From positions 1-14,653 of the forward strand of contig NZ_JAIFKJ010000634.1 in NCBI RefSeq assembly GCF_019695415.1: a stretch of 14,653 nucleotides of DNA, written 5' to 3'. The notes under the pieces are model-generated. The model was not told where the DNA came from. It was given only the letters and a program-made list of their open reading frames with translations, and did no database searches. The translations under genes were made by a program, and so were the position numbers. Shown piece after piece: positions 1-5,796 of this stretch. Each line of letters begins with the position of its first letter. Within the stretch, counting starts at the first letter, position 1. This stretch comes from Thiohalocapsa sp. (GTDB taxonomy: Bacteria; Pseudomonadota; Gammaproteobacteria; Chromatiales; Chromatiaceae).

Positions 1-73
1 AAGCGGGCAGACGAGGGGCCCAGGTGTCTCGTGGGCTGGGAGATTTGTAAAAGGCACCGGGACGTGGGGTGGC

Positions 74-430
74 GTGCCGGGGGGGGTAATCGAGCGGGCG
101 AGGGACCCCGCGACGCTGCGCCGGGCCGACACAGCCAAGCGCATGGGCTTCGATGCCTACGGTGCCGTGCGCGATGCGCCGGACCCGGTGGCCAATGCCA
201 TCAACCGCATGCTGGATCACATCCACGTCATGGACCGCCGCATGGAGGCCATGTCACGGGCGCTCGAGGAGCACGGAATCACCCGCCACTTCGAGCACCT
301 GAGCGATCTGGAGGGCTGCGGCATCGACCCGGCCATGCCGGATGCGCCGGCTGAGGATGCATCTGAACGTTCCGGCACTAGGCCTGCCGAGGCAGCCGCT
401 GCCGTGGCGGCCGCGGACGACGGGCGTTGA
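74..430 (+). CDS. Hypothetical protein, possibly 5'-truncated
   Basis: The encoded protein is 118 aa if it starts at the GTG at 74. The same frame has no stop codon back to base 2, so it may be the C-terminal part of a longer protein, or it may start later at the ATG at 143. The segment around residues 40-65 (ANAINRMLDHIHVMDRRMEA and after) looks like an amphipathic, possibly coiled-coil helix. The tail from residue 90 is Ala/Glu/Pro-rich and probably disordered. No signal peptide, membrane segment or enzymatic motif is visible, and I do not recognise a family. Composition and third-position GC fit real coding. It stops 119 nt before iscR, and a separate promoter for iscR seems to lie in that gap. 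The stop codon overlaps a 12-bp palindrome (429-440). Confidence 0.5.
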   Translation: MPGGVIERARDPATLRRADTAKRMGFDAYGAVRDAPDPVANAINRMLDHIHVMDRRMEAMSRALEEHGITRHFEHLSDLEGCGIDPAMPDAPAEDASERSGTRPAEAAAAVAAADDGR

Positions 431-480
431 TCTGCAGATCGCGCTGGGAGTTGCGCCGAGTCACGAAGACAATGCCACAA

Positions 481-505
481 GAAATTGATGGTCAAAGTCG
501 GTTAT
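481..505 (+). promoter_or_regulatory. Candidate IscR type 1 binding site (autoregulatory)
   Basis: The right half, AGTCGGTTAT at 496-505, matches the type 1 half-site consensus AGTCRRSTAT at 9 of 10 positions. The left half is degenerate, and over 25 bp I count about 17 matches. The site overlaps the -35 box and spacer of the proposed iscR promoter, the place from which [2Fe-2S]-IscR represses its own gene in E. coli. This was matched by eye and the binding is inferred. Confidence 0.4.
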
Positions 506-513
506 CGTAGGAT
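485..513 (+). promoter_or_regulatory. Candidate sigma-70 promoter of iscR
   Basis: TTGATG (485-490) and TAGGAT (508-513) are separated by 17 nt. This is a good -35/-10 pair in an otherwise GC-rich region, and it would give a leader of about 30 nt that includes the GGAGGA ribosome binding site at 538-543. Confidence 0.5.
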
Positions 514-549
514 TCGCGCCACAAACCGAAGACCATCGGAGGATACGCT

Positions 550-1062
550 GTGCGTTTGACCACCAAGGGCCGCTATGCGGTCACTGCGGTTCTCGATCTG
601 GCCATCAATGAAGGGCAGGGCCCCATTGCGCTCGCGGATATCGCCGAACGGCAGGGCATTTCGCTGTCGTACCTGGAGCAGCTCTTCGCCAAGCTGCGCA
701 AATGCGGCGTGGTGTCGAGCGTGCGCGGGCCGGGTGGCGGCTATCACCTGGCGCGTGACCCCCGCACCATCCACGTCGCGGAGGTCATCACGGCTGTGGA
801 TGAGCACCTAGATACGACGCGTTGCGCGGGCGCCGGGGACTGCAAGGACGGCGGCCCCTGTCTCACGCATAACCTCTGGATGGACCTGAGCGAGCGTATT
901 CACGGGTATCTCACGAACATCAGCCTGCAGGACCTCGTGGATCGTCGTCCGGAGCGGACGCGCGCGGGCGACGCCGCCGATCGGTCTGATGGGCGCCGGC
1001 AGCGGCTCAAGGTCGAGCTGGACCACACCCCTCGTCAGCCTGTGGCCGGCCTGCGCTCCTGA
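550..1062 (+). CDS. iscR: Rrf2-family Fe-S cluster regulator IscR
   Basis: The product is 170 aa. It is a winged-helix transcription factor that carries a [2Fe-2S] cluster and adjusts Fe-S assembly genes to cellular cluster demand. The N-terminus (MRLTTKGRYAVTAVLDLA) and the helix-turn-helix around residues 28-60 are typical of Rrf2 proteins. The ligands sit exactly at the E. coli positions: C92, C98, C104 and H107. The GTG start at 550 is fixed by GGAGGA at 538-543, 6 nt upstream. The C-terminus after residue 135 is Arg/Asp-rich and slightly longer than in E. coli (162 aa). The usual downstream iscS-iscU-iscA genes are absent here: the next gene is a rhodanese on the other strand. So it is either an orphan copy or its isc operon lies elsewhere. 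Family assignment is very secure. Confidence 0.95.
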   Translation: MRLTTKGRYAVTAVLDLAINEGQGPIALADIAERQGISLSYLEQLFAKLRKCGVVSSVRGPGGGYHLARDPRTIHVAEVITAVDEHLDTTRCAGAGDCKDGGPCLTHNLWMDLSERIHGYLTNISLQDLVDRRPERTRAGDAADRSDGRRQRLKVELDHTPRQPVAGLRS

Positions 1063-1069
1063 GCTTCAG

Positions 1070-1087
1070 GCCGTCGGTGCCGACGGC
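1070..1087. terminator. Hairpin after iscR, possible bidirectional terminator
   Basis: The arms GCCGTCGG (1070-1077) and CCGACGGC (1080-1087) are perfectly complementary, so the stem is about 7 bp after allowing for a loop. It lies 8 nt past the iscR stop and 38 nt past the rhodanese stop on the other strand, between convergent genes. There is no real T-run on either side, so Rho-independent termination is not certain. Confidence 0.4.
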
Positions 1088-1125
1088 TTGGGACATGGCG
1101 GCTACCAAACAAGGGTCGCCGAGTC

Positions 1126-1587
1126 TCAACATTGCTCCCAGGGCAGCCCGTGGAAGCGCCAGCCGCCGAGGGTGCTGCGGTGGTGCTCTTCATCCAGCTC
1201 CCCTTCGAAGCCTTCGTCCACATGAAACACATTGCCGAGCCCTGCTGCCAACAGGGCCTTGCCTGCGTCCAGCGAGCGTTTGCCGCTGCGGCAGATGAGC
1301 ACCACCGGCGAGCAGGGGCCTTCCGGTGCGCAGCTGACTCCGCCCAGCAGGAGCTTGCGGATTTCGGTGACGAAGTCCGGGTTAACGGTCCAGTCCGGCT
1401 CGTCGATCCAGGGCACGTGAACCGCTCCCTGCGGATGGCCTACGAACAGGTATTCCATGGTGGAGCGAATGTCCACGAGCACCGCCTGCGGGTTCTCGCG
1501 CAGCAGCGCGTAGGCGGCCTTGGGGCTCAGTGGCCTTGGCGTTTTCCCCTCGCCAGCCGGATCCATCTGGTTGTTGGTGTCGGTCAT
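1126..1587 (-). CDS. Single-domain rhodanese-like protein
   Basis: The product is 153 aa with one rhodanese domain (residues about 18-130). The catalytic cysteine is C99 in the loop CRSGKRS (99-105), preceded by a strand of hydrophobic residues (VVLI), as in active sulfurtransferases and related thiol enzymes. Other family marks are VLVDIRS (37-42), HVPW (57-60) and the closing GLPW (147-150). It has no signal peptide, so it is probably cytoplasmic and may transfer sulfane sulfur or detoxify; the actual substrate cannot be told. I chose the ATG at 1587 because GAGAGG lies 4 nt upstream. An in-frame extension to 1710 would overlap the divergent acyltransferase gene and has no family similarity. 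The gene is divergent from the acyltransferase, with 67 bp between the starts. Confidence 0.88.
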   Translation of the reverse strand: MTDTNNQMDPAGEGKTPRPLSPKAAYALLRENPQAVLVDIRSTMEYLFVGHPQGAVHVPWIDEPDWTVNPDFVTEIRKLLLGGVSCAPEGPCSPVVLICRSGKRSLDAGKALLAAGLGNVFHVDEGFEGELDEEHHRSTLGGWRFHGLPWEQC

Positions 1588-1654
1588 GGCGCCTCTCTCC
1601 AGCACAGGGCGGCCCACGGTGGCCGGCGTCGAGTCTAGCAGCGACGCAGATGTC

Positions 1655-2707
1655 ATGACTCCCCGCGAGACGACGCCGCCGGCCGACGGAGGGCCGGCGG
1701 CAGACAACATCGACGTCGCAGTGCCTCGAGCCGATCCGCGGGCGCGGGCACGCGCGCATCAGGAGCCGTATCTGCAATGGCTCGTGCGGACCATGGCCGG
1801 CTTGCCGCTGGGGCTGTTGCACGCGCTGGGCACGCTCATCGGCTGGGTGATCGCGCACACGCCGAACCGTCAGCGGCGTAATGCGCTCATCAACCTCGCG
1901 ATGTGTCGTCCAGGCCTGGGCACCCGCGAGCTGATTCGCCTGCGCAACCTTAGCCTCGTCTCCTTCGGCCGCACCTATTGCGAGATGGGGCGGCTCTGGC
2001 AGCGCCCGCCGGCGGAGGTGTTGGGCTTGATTCGGGAGGTGCGCGGCGGCGACTTGCTGCGCCGGGACGACGGCCGCGGGCTGATCGTGCTGTCGCCGCA
2101 TCTCGGCGCTTGGGAGCTGGCCGGGCTCTACCTGGCGTCTCAGGGGCCCACCACCATCTTCTATAAGCCGCAGAAGCGCCTCGATGACCTCATTCTCGCG
2201 GCGCGTCGTCGCTCCGGTGCCCGACTCGCCCCGACGACGGCGCGTGGCATTCGTGCCTTGGTGCAAGGGCTCGCCGAGGGTGAGTATGCGGGTATCCTGC
2301 CGGATCAAGAGCCACGCGCGGACAAGGGCGCCGCCTTCGCTCCGCTGTTCGGCATCCCGGCCTGGACCATGGTGCTGGTGAACCGGCTTGCGCGAAAGAG
2401 CGGGGCGCGGGTCATTTTCATGTTTGCCGAGCGCCTGCCCCATGCGCGCGGCTACCGCATCCACTGCCTACCGGCGCCGGACGGCATCGACAGCGACGAC
2501 GATGCCGCCGCTGCAGCGGCGCTGAATCGGGGCATCGAGCGCTGTATCGCTGTCTGCCCCGAGCAATACCTCTGGCCCTACCGGCGCTTCCGCCGCCGCC
2601 CGCCGGGGCAGCCGAAGGTCTACGAGGGCGGTCTGCGAGACTATGATGCCATCGAGCGCGGGCGGCGGCTCCTGCACGCAGCCCGTATGGCGATCAACGC
2701 CCCCTGA
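1655..2707 (+). CDS. LpxL/HtrB-family lysophospholipid acyltransferase
   Basis: The product is 350 aa from the ATG at 1655. The family transfers acyl chains from acyl-ACP to lipid A precursors at the inner membrane. The catalytic HX4E motif is H149-LGAW-E154, inside LSPHLGAWELAGL. Other landmarks are YKPQKR (about 171-175), GILPDQEPR (213-221) and the FGIPAWT segment (232-238), all typical of lipid A late acyltransferases. A hydrophobic helix (GLPLGLLHALGTLIGWVIA, near 49-67) follows an Arg-rich N-terminal tail. The start is uncertain: the family core begins around WLVRT (residue 42), the first 35 residues look disordered, and an ATG at 1793 is also possible but would cut into the membrane helix region. 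A sequence alone does not separate LpxL from LpxM or other acyltransferases. Confidence 0.88.
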   Translation: MTPRETTPPADGGPAADNIDVAVPRADPRARARAHQEPYLQWLVRTMAGLPLGLLHALGTLIGWVIAHTPNRQRRNALINLAMCRPGLGTRELIRLRNLSLVSFGRTYCEMGRLWQRPPAEVLGLIREVRGGDLLRRDDGRGLIVLSPHLGAWELAGLYLASQGPTTIFYKPQKRLDDLILAARRRSGARLAPTTARGIRALVQGLAEGEYAGILPDQEPRADKGAAFAPLFGIPAWTMVLVNRLARKSGARVIFMFAERLPHARGYRIHCLPAPDGIDSDDDAAAAAALNRGIERCIAVCPEQYLWPYRRFRRRPPGQPKVYEGGLRDYDAIERGRRLLHAARMAINAP

Positions 2708-2803
2708 AGCCGGTTTGGGGATCGCGACGCCGTCAATCTGGTGGGGCTCGCGTTTGCCCACGGTTAGGGCGGCGTCATTCCGCCGTTAAGGAGACCCCAA
2801 AGC

Positions 2804-3283
2804 ATGTCCGAGCTGACCCACTTCGACGCAGACGGCGCCGCCCGCATGGTGGACGTCGGTGGTAAGGACAGCACCCGGCGGCGGGCCGTCGCCGAGGGCG
2901 TGATCCGCATGCAACCCGAAACGCTTGAGCTGATCAAATCAGGTGGGCACGCCAAGGGCGACGTGCTCGGCGTCGCCCGTATCGCTGCCATCATGGCCGC
3001 CAAGCGCACCGCGGAGCTGGTGCCTCTGTGCCATCCGTTGCCCTTGTCGCGGGTGGACATCGGGCTTGCGCCGGCGCCCGACGAGTCTGGCGTGCACTGC
3101 ACAGCGACGGTGGAGACCAAGGGGCCCACCGGCGTCGAAATGGAGGCGCTCTGTGCTGTACAGGTGGCGTTGCTCACCATTTATGACATGTGCAAGGCCG
3201 TGGACCGCGCCATGGTCATCGATGCAGTTGGGCTCCTGGAGAAGAGCGGTGGTCGCTCCGGGCATTGGCGGCGCGAGCCCTGA
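2804..3283 (+). CDS. moaC: Cyclic pyranopterin monophosphate synthase MoaC
   Basis: The product is 159 aa, the normal length. MoaC converts the MoaA product (3',8-cH2GTP) to cyclic pyranopterin monophosphate, the first stable intermediate of molybdenum cofactor synthesis. The E. coli catalytic residues are present with identical numbering: K51, H77 (LCHPLPLS), E114 (VEMEAL), D128 and K131 (YDMCK). The ending KSGGRSGHW is also characteristic. The start ATG has AAGGAGA at 2788-2794, 9 nt upstream. It is followed after 6 nt by engB, so the two are co-transcribed. No moaA, moaB, moaD or moaE is in the window, so molybdopterin genes are scattered in this genome. Confidence 0.97.
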   Translation: MSELTHFDADGAARMVDVGGKDSTRRRAVAEGVIRMQPETLELIKSGGHAKGDVLGVARIAAIMAAKRTAELVPLCHPLPLSRVDIGLAPAPDESGVHCTATVETKGPTGVEMEALCAVQVALLTIYDMCKAVDRAMVIDAVGLLEKSGGRSGHWRREP

Positions 3284-3289
3284 GCGTCC

Positions 3290-3889
3290 ATGGACCCGCA
3301 CTTTCAGCGCGCAGCGTTTCAGACAGCCGCCGCGTCCTGGGCCGGCACGCCACCGGATACGGGATGGGAGGTGGCCTTTGCGGGGCGCTCCAACGCCGGC
3401 AAGTCGAGCGCGATCAACCGCCTCTGCCACCAACGCGGCCTTGCCCGCACCAGCCGCACCCCCGGGCGCACCCAGCAGCTGGTGTTCTTTCGCCTCGACG
3501 ACGAGCGGCGCCTGGTGGACTTGCCGGGCTATGGCTTCGCGAAGGTCTCGCAAGCCATCAAGGCCGGCTGGCAGGCGTTGATGGAGGACTATCTGCGCCG
3601 GCGCCAGTGCTTGCGCGGACTGGTGGTGGTGATGGATATCCGCCATCCCCTGACGGACATCGACCGACAGATGTTGGCTTGGGGCGCCGCGGCAGAGCTG
3701 CCCATGCTGGCGCTGCTCACCAAGGCGGACAAGCTCAAGCGCGGCGCCGTGCAGAGCCAGCTCGCAGGGGTGCGCCGGGAGCTTGCCGACCAAGATGTGG
3801 CCGTGGAGGGGTTCTCCGCCGCGAGCGGGCTTGGTGTGGATGCGGTGCAGGTGCGGCTTTCACAGTGGCTGGAACTGCCGCCCCGATAA
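3290..3889 (+). CDS. engB: Ribosome biogenesis GTPase EngB/YihA/YsxC
   Basis: The product is 199 aa, a typical EngB. This is a small essential-type GTPase that acts in late assembly of the large ribosomal subunit. The G motifs appear in order: G1 GRSNAGKSS (32-40), the TPGRTQ segment containing the G2 threonine (57-62), G3 DLPGYG (77-82), G4 TKAD (144-147) and G5 SAASG (176-180). The start ATG lies 6 nt after the moaC stop with no obvious ribosome binding site, so translational coupling to moaC is likely. It ends 12 nt before the convergent DUF302 gene, and I see no terminator hairpin in that gap, so transcripts from the two sides may overlap. Confidence 0.96.
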   Translation: MDPHFQRAAFQTAAASWAGTPPDTGWEVAFAGRSNAGKSSAINRLCHQRGLARTSRTPGRTQQLVFFRLDDERRLVDLPGYGFAKVSQAIKAGWQALMEDYLRRRQCLRGLVVVMDIRHPLTDIDRQMLAWGAAAELPMLALLTKADKLKRGAVQSQLAGVRRELADQDVAVEGFSAASGLGVDAVQVRLSQWLELPPR

Positions 3890-3901
3890 ATCGATGTTCC
3901 C

Positions 3902-4480
3902 TTAGAACTCCCCAGCCGCCGCCCCGCGCATGATGGTGCGGATGGTGTCGCGCACCCGGATGGCCTCGGTCTTGAGCTCGGGCGGCAGTGGCTCGCCGCC
4001 ATAGATCATGAGGTCCAGGTTCATGGAATACAGGGCAAGATCGCCGTTCTTGTCCTCCACCAGTGCGATGCGGCAGGGCATGAAGCCGCTGTAGTGGTCT
4101 CGGTATTCCAGCATCATCTTCCCCACCTGGGCGTCGCAGAAGGAGAGGAAGTTGACATAGCGATAGTCCTCGCCGGTGATGGCCTCCACTTGCTGATAGA
4201 AGGGTGATTCTCCGACGAAGAGCAGCTGATTCGTTGTCGCAAGGCTCTTGAGGGACGTGATGACGTCATCGGCACTGAGCCCGTCCTCCACCGGCTCCGA
4301 CCACATCATGGCGACCCCCGGGTCACCCGTCTCCAGCAGGCGCGCGGCGAACTCCCCGTAGGCTTGCGGAAACGCCGGGTCGAATCTCGCGAGCCGGGGG
4401 CCAAGCGTCAGGGCGCCGACCAAAAGCGTCACGATGGCGAGCAGACCGACGACGGCCAGCAGGTTGCGGATGAGGTTCAT
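3902..4480 (-). CDS. Membrane-anchored DUF302 protein
   Basis: The product is 192 aa. A single hydrophobic helix at residues 4-26 (LLAVVGLLAIVTLLVGAL) should anchor it in the inner membrane, with the rest outside. Residues about 60-185 form a DUF302-type domain: GLSADDVITSLKSLA, then NFLSFCDAQVG, then MPCRIALVEDKNGDLAL, which is the most recognisable DUF302 stretch. C115 and C136 are the only cysteines. The function of DUF302 is unknown. I chose the ATG at 4480 because it begins the hydrophobic helix; the longer reading to 4531 adds only an Arg/His-rich stretch. No good ribosome binding site precedes it. It lies 54 nt downstream of the secreted Met-rich protein gene on the same strand, and they probably form an operon. 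Confidence 0.85.
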   Translation of the reverse strand: MNLIRNLLAVVGLLAIVTLLVGALTLGPRLARFDPAFPQAYGEFAARLLETGDPGVAMMWSEPVEDGLSADDVITSLKSLATTNQLLFVGESPFYQQVEAITGEDYRYVNFLSFCDAQVGKMMLEYRDHYSGFMPCRIALVEDKNGDLALYSMNLDLMIYGGEPLPPELKTEAIRVRDTIRTIMRGAAAGEF

Positions 4481-4534
4481 GGCGTGGTGCTGCCGCGCCC
4501 GCCGGTGGTGGCGAGCGCGGCGCCTTGGCAACGG

Positions 4535-5413
4535 TCAGCCGGCGGGCTGTTCCGGTGCAGGCTCAGCGGGCGCCGGGGCGTTGGCATCGCCGGCGGGTGC
4601 GGGCTCGCTCGGTGCCTCACCGCCCGGCATCATGGGCATCATGCTGGGACCCATAGCGCCAGGGCCCATGCCGGGACCCATGCCATAGCCGGGCATCATG
4701 CCCCGGCCGCAGGGGCGCCCACCCTTCGGGCAGTTCGTGCCCGGTCCGCCCGTTTGCGGGCCCCACATGGGTCCGCCCATGGGGCGCGCCGGCGCCTCGG
4801 CCGCGCGACCGCCAAACAACGCGGCAATGGCTTCCTTTTGCTCGTCCGTCATGGCCTCGATGGTCGCTCGGTATTGATCATACTTCTCCAGCATTTCCTT
4901 GCGCCGTTGCTCGGCGGCCTCCCAAGGCGGGGTCTCCGGGAGCTCACGGCCCATCGCCGCGGCGCGTTCGCGCATAGCTTCCCAGCGCTCCTGGCGCATG
5001 GCCTCGAACTCCTCACGGTTCATGGGCTTGCGCTCGGGCATCGGTTGCGCCATAGCCTCGGGCATCGCCGGCGGCTCCATACCCGCAGGCGGCTCGAACA
5101 GACCGGATTGTGCCCAAGGCGGTGTCTCCGGGAGCTCGAGGCCCACTTCCGCGGCACGCTTGCGCAACTCCTCGTAACGCTTGTCGCGCTCTGCCGTGGC
5201 CGCCTCCATACGTTTATCCATCTCGGCTCGGGCCTGTTCCGGCGACGGTGCCGCGGGCGCTTGCACTGGAGCCGCGGGCGCTTGTGTGGGTGCGGCCGAT
5301 TGGGCCGGCTGCTGCGCCGCGGGCGCGGCATCGCTCTGCGCGAGCACGGGCGTCAGGGCCAGTCCAAGCACGGCAGCGGAAGCGCCGAGCAGGAGACGTT
5401 TGCTGTCGATCAT
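4535..5413 (-). CDS. Secreted Pro/Ala/Met-rich protein with internal repeat
   Basis: The product is 292 aa and its function is unknown to me. Residues 1-25 form a Sec signal peptide (RLLLGASAAVLGLALTPVLA, likely cut before QSDA). Residues 26-60 are a Pro/Ala/Gln-rich linker. Two copies of a motif follow: a charged helix ending in GLELPETPPW (91-100) and one ending in GRELPETPPW (155-164). Then comes a helix with KYDQYRATIEAMTDEQKEAI (177-196), reminiscent of Spy/CpxP-like periplasmic proteins but not enough to assign it. Residues 210-265 are Gly/Met/Pro-rich with two cysteines, C228 and C235. The tail is Pro/Ala-rich. AAGGAG lies 8 nt before the ATG at 5413, which supports this start. The Met-rich segment could bind copper, which is only inference. 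Confidence 0.75.
   Translation of the reverse strand: MIDSKRLLLGASAAVLGLALTPVLAQSDAAPAAQQPAQSAAPTQAPAAPVQAPAAPSPEQARAEMDKRMEAATAERDKRYEELRKRAAEVGLELPETPPWAQSGLFEPPAGMEPPAMPEAMAQPMPERKPMNREEFEAMRQERWEAMRERAAAMGRELPETPPWEAAEQRRKEMLEKYDQYRATIEAMTDEQKEAIAALFGGRAAEAPARPMGGPMWGPQTGGPGTNCPKGGRPCGRGMMPGYGMGPGMGPGAMGPSMMPMMPGGEAPSEPAPAGDANAPAPAEPAPEQPAG
4922..5176 (-). repeat. Internal coding duplication, about 63 bp, two copies
   Basis: Positions 5114-5176 (residues 80-100) and 4922-4984 (residues 144-164) encode nearly the same 21-residue unit: a charged helix of pattern W/Y-E-x-M/L-R-x-R-A-A followed by ELPETPPW. The DNA is also similar, most clearly in the shared stretch GTCTCCGGGAGCTC on the plus strand. 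This points to a fairly recent or conserved segmental duplication. Confidence 0.8.
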
Positions 5414-5450
5414 GCGGATCGCTCCTTTGTCAGTGGTCTCGGTGTGGTGG

Positions 5451-5512
5451 CCGCACCTCAAGACGTGCGGCAGCCTCGATGAGGCAGCCGCCGGCCTGTG
5501 GATAGGCCGGCG
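5451..5512 (-). promoter_or_regulatory. Cluster of three overlapping inverted repeats in the leader
   Basis: Three hairpins can form: CCGCAC/GTGCGG (5451-5456 with 5465-5470, 8-nt loop); GCGGCAGCCTC/GAGGCAGCCGC (5467-5477 with 5481-5491, one mismatch, 3-nt loop); and CGCCGGCCT/AGGCCGGCG read on the minus strand (5489-5497 with 5504-5512, 9 bp, 6-nt loop). They overlap at their edges, so the structures partly exclude one another. They lie 38-99 nt upstream of the Met-rich gene start. An attenuator or RNA-level control is possible but inferred. Confidence 0.45.
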
Positions 5513-5743
5513 ACGGTCGACGCGGACGATAGCACGGTTGCAGAGGGGAAAAAATGCCGCCGGGGCAGGCTGCGCAGGGCTCGGCCGCGCCGACGGCTGC
5601 TGCTACCGCCGCTGTGGCGAGCTTTTCCACTTGGCCACCGCCGGATGTCAAGCGCCTTGCAGGCAGATTTGCCCTCAGGTTGCGCTTGTGCGGTTGCCGG
5701 CGCGCCCACGGCCGCTGCCGTCCGTCTTCGCTGTCGGTATTGG

Positions 5744-5749
5744 TAAGAT
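5744..5749 (+). promoter_or_regulatory. Candidate -10 box of the phosphomannomutase gene
   Basis: TAAGAT matches TATAAT at four of six positions in an AT-richer patch. No convincing -35 box is seen. A start about 7 nt downstream would leave almost no leader for the TTG at 5764 but a normal leader for the GTG at 5797. Confidence 0.3.
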
Positions 5750-5796
5750 GCAGACATTAAGCATTGCCGGAAGACGCAATTCTACGGGACGACGCC

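Larger units (their letters stand above)
5414..5796. other. 383-nt divergent intergenic region
   Basis: It separates the Met-rich gene (-) from the phosphomannomutase gene (+). The left half carries three overlapping inverted repeats (5451-5512) that would sit in the 5' leader of the Met-rich gene. A weak minus-strand -10 (TATCGT, at 5526-5531) with an all-T -35 region (5549-5554) could serve that gene. A TAAGAT at 5744-5749 could be the -10 of the plus-strand gene. A short plus frame at 5554-5760 starts behind AGAGGGG but its translation looks unstructured and I do not call it. Confidence 0.5.

Noticed and set aside
429..440. 12-bp palindrome GATCTGCAGATC as a terminator of the first gene
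   Set aside because: It overlaps the stop codon and has no loop or T-run; likely chance.
2708..2803. Possible molybdenum cofactor riboswitch before moaC
   Set aside because: Only a 5-bp inverted repeat (GGCGG/CCGCC) is seen, without the larger conserved structure.
4364..5482. 372-codon plus-strand open frame opposite the Met-rich and DUF302 genes
   Set aside because: It is Arg/Gly/His-rich with no domain. The opposite strand has a signal peptide, a ribosome binding site and a DUF302 domain.
5554..5760. 68-aa plus-strand frame behind a Shine-Dalgarno-like AGAGGGG
   Set aside because: The translation is low-complexity Ala/Pro then Arg/Cys-rich without family resemblance, and it fills a divergent promoter region.
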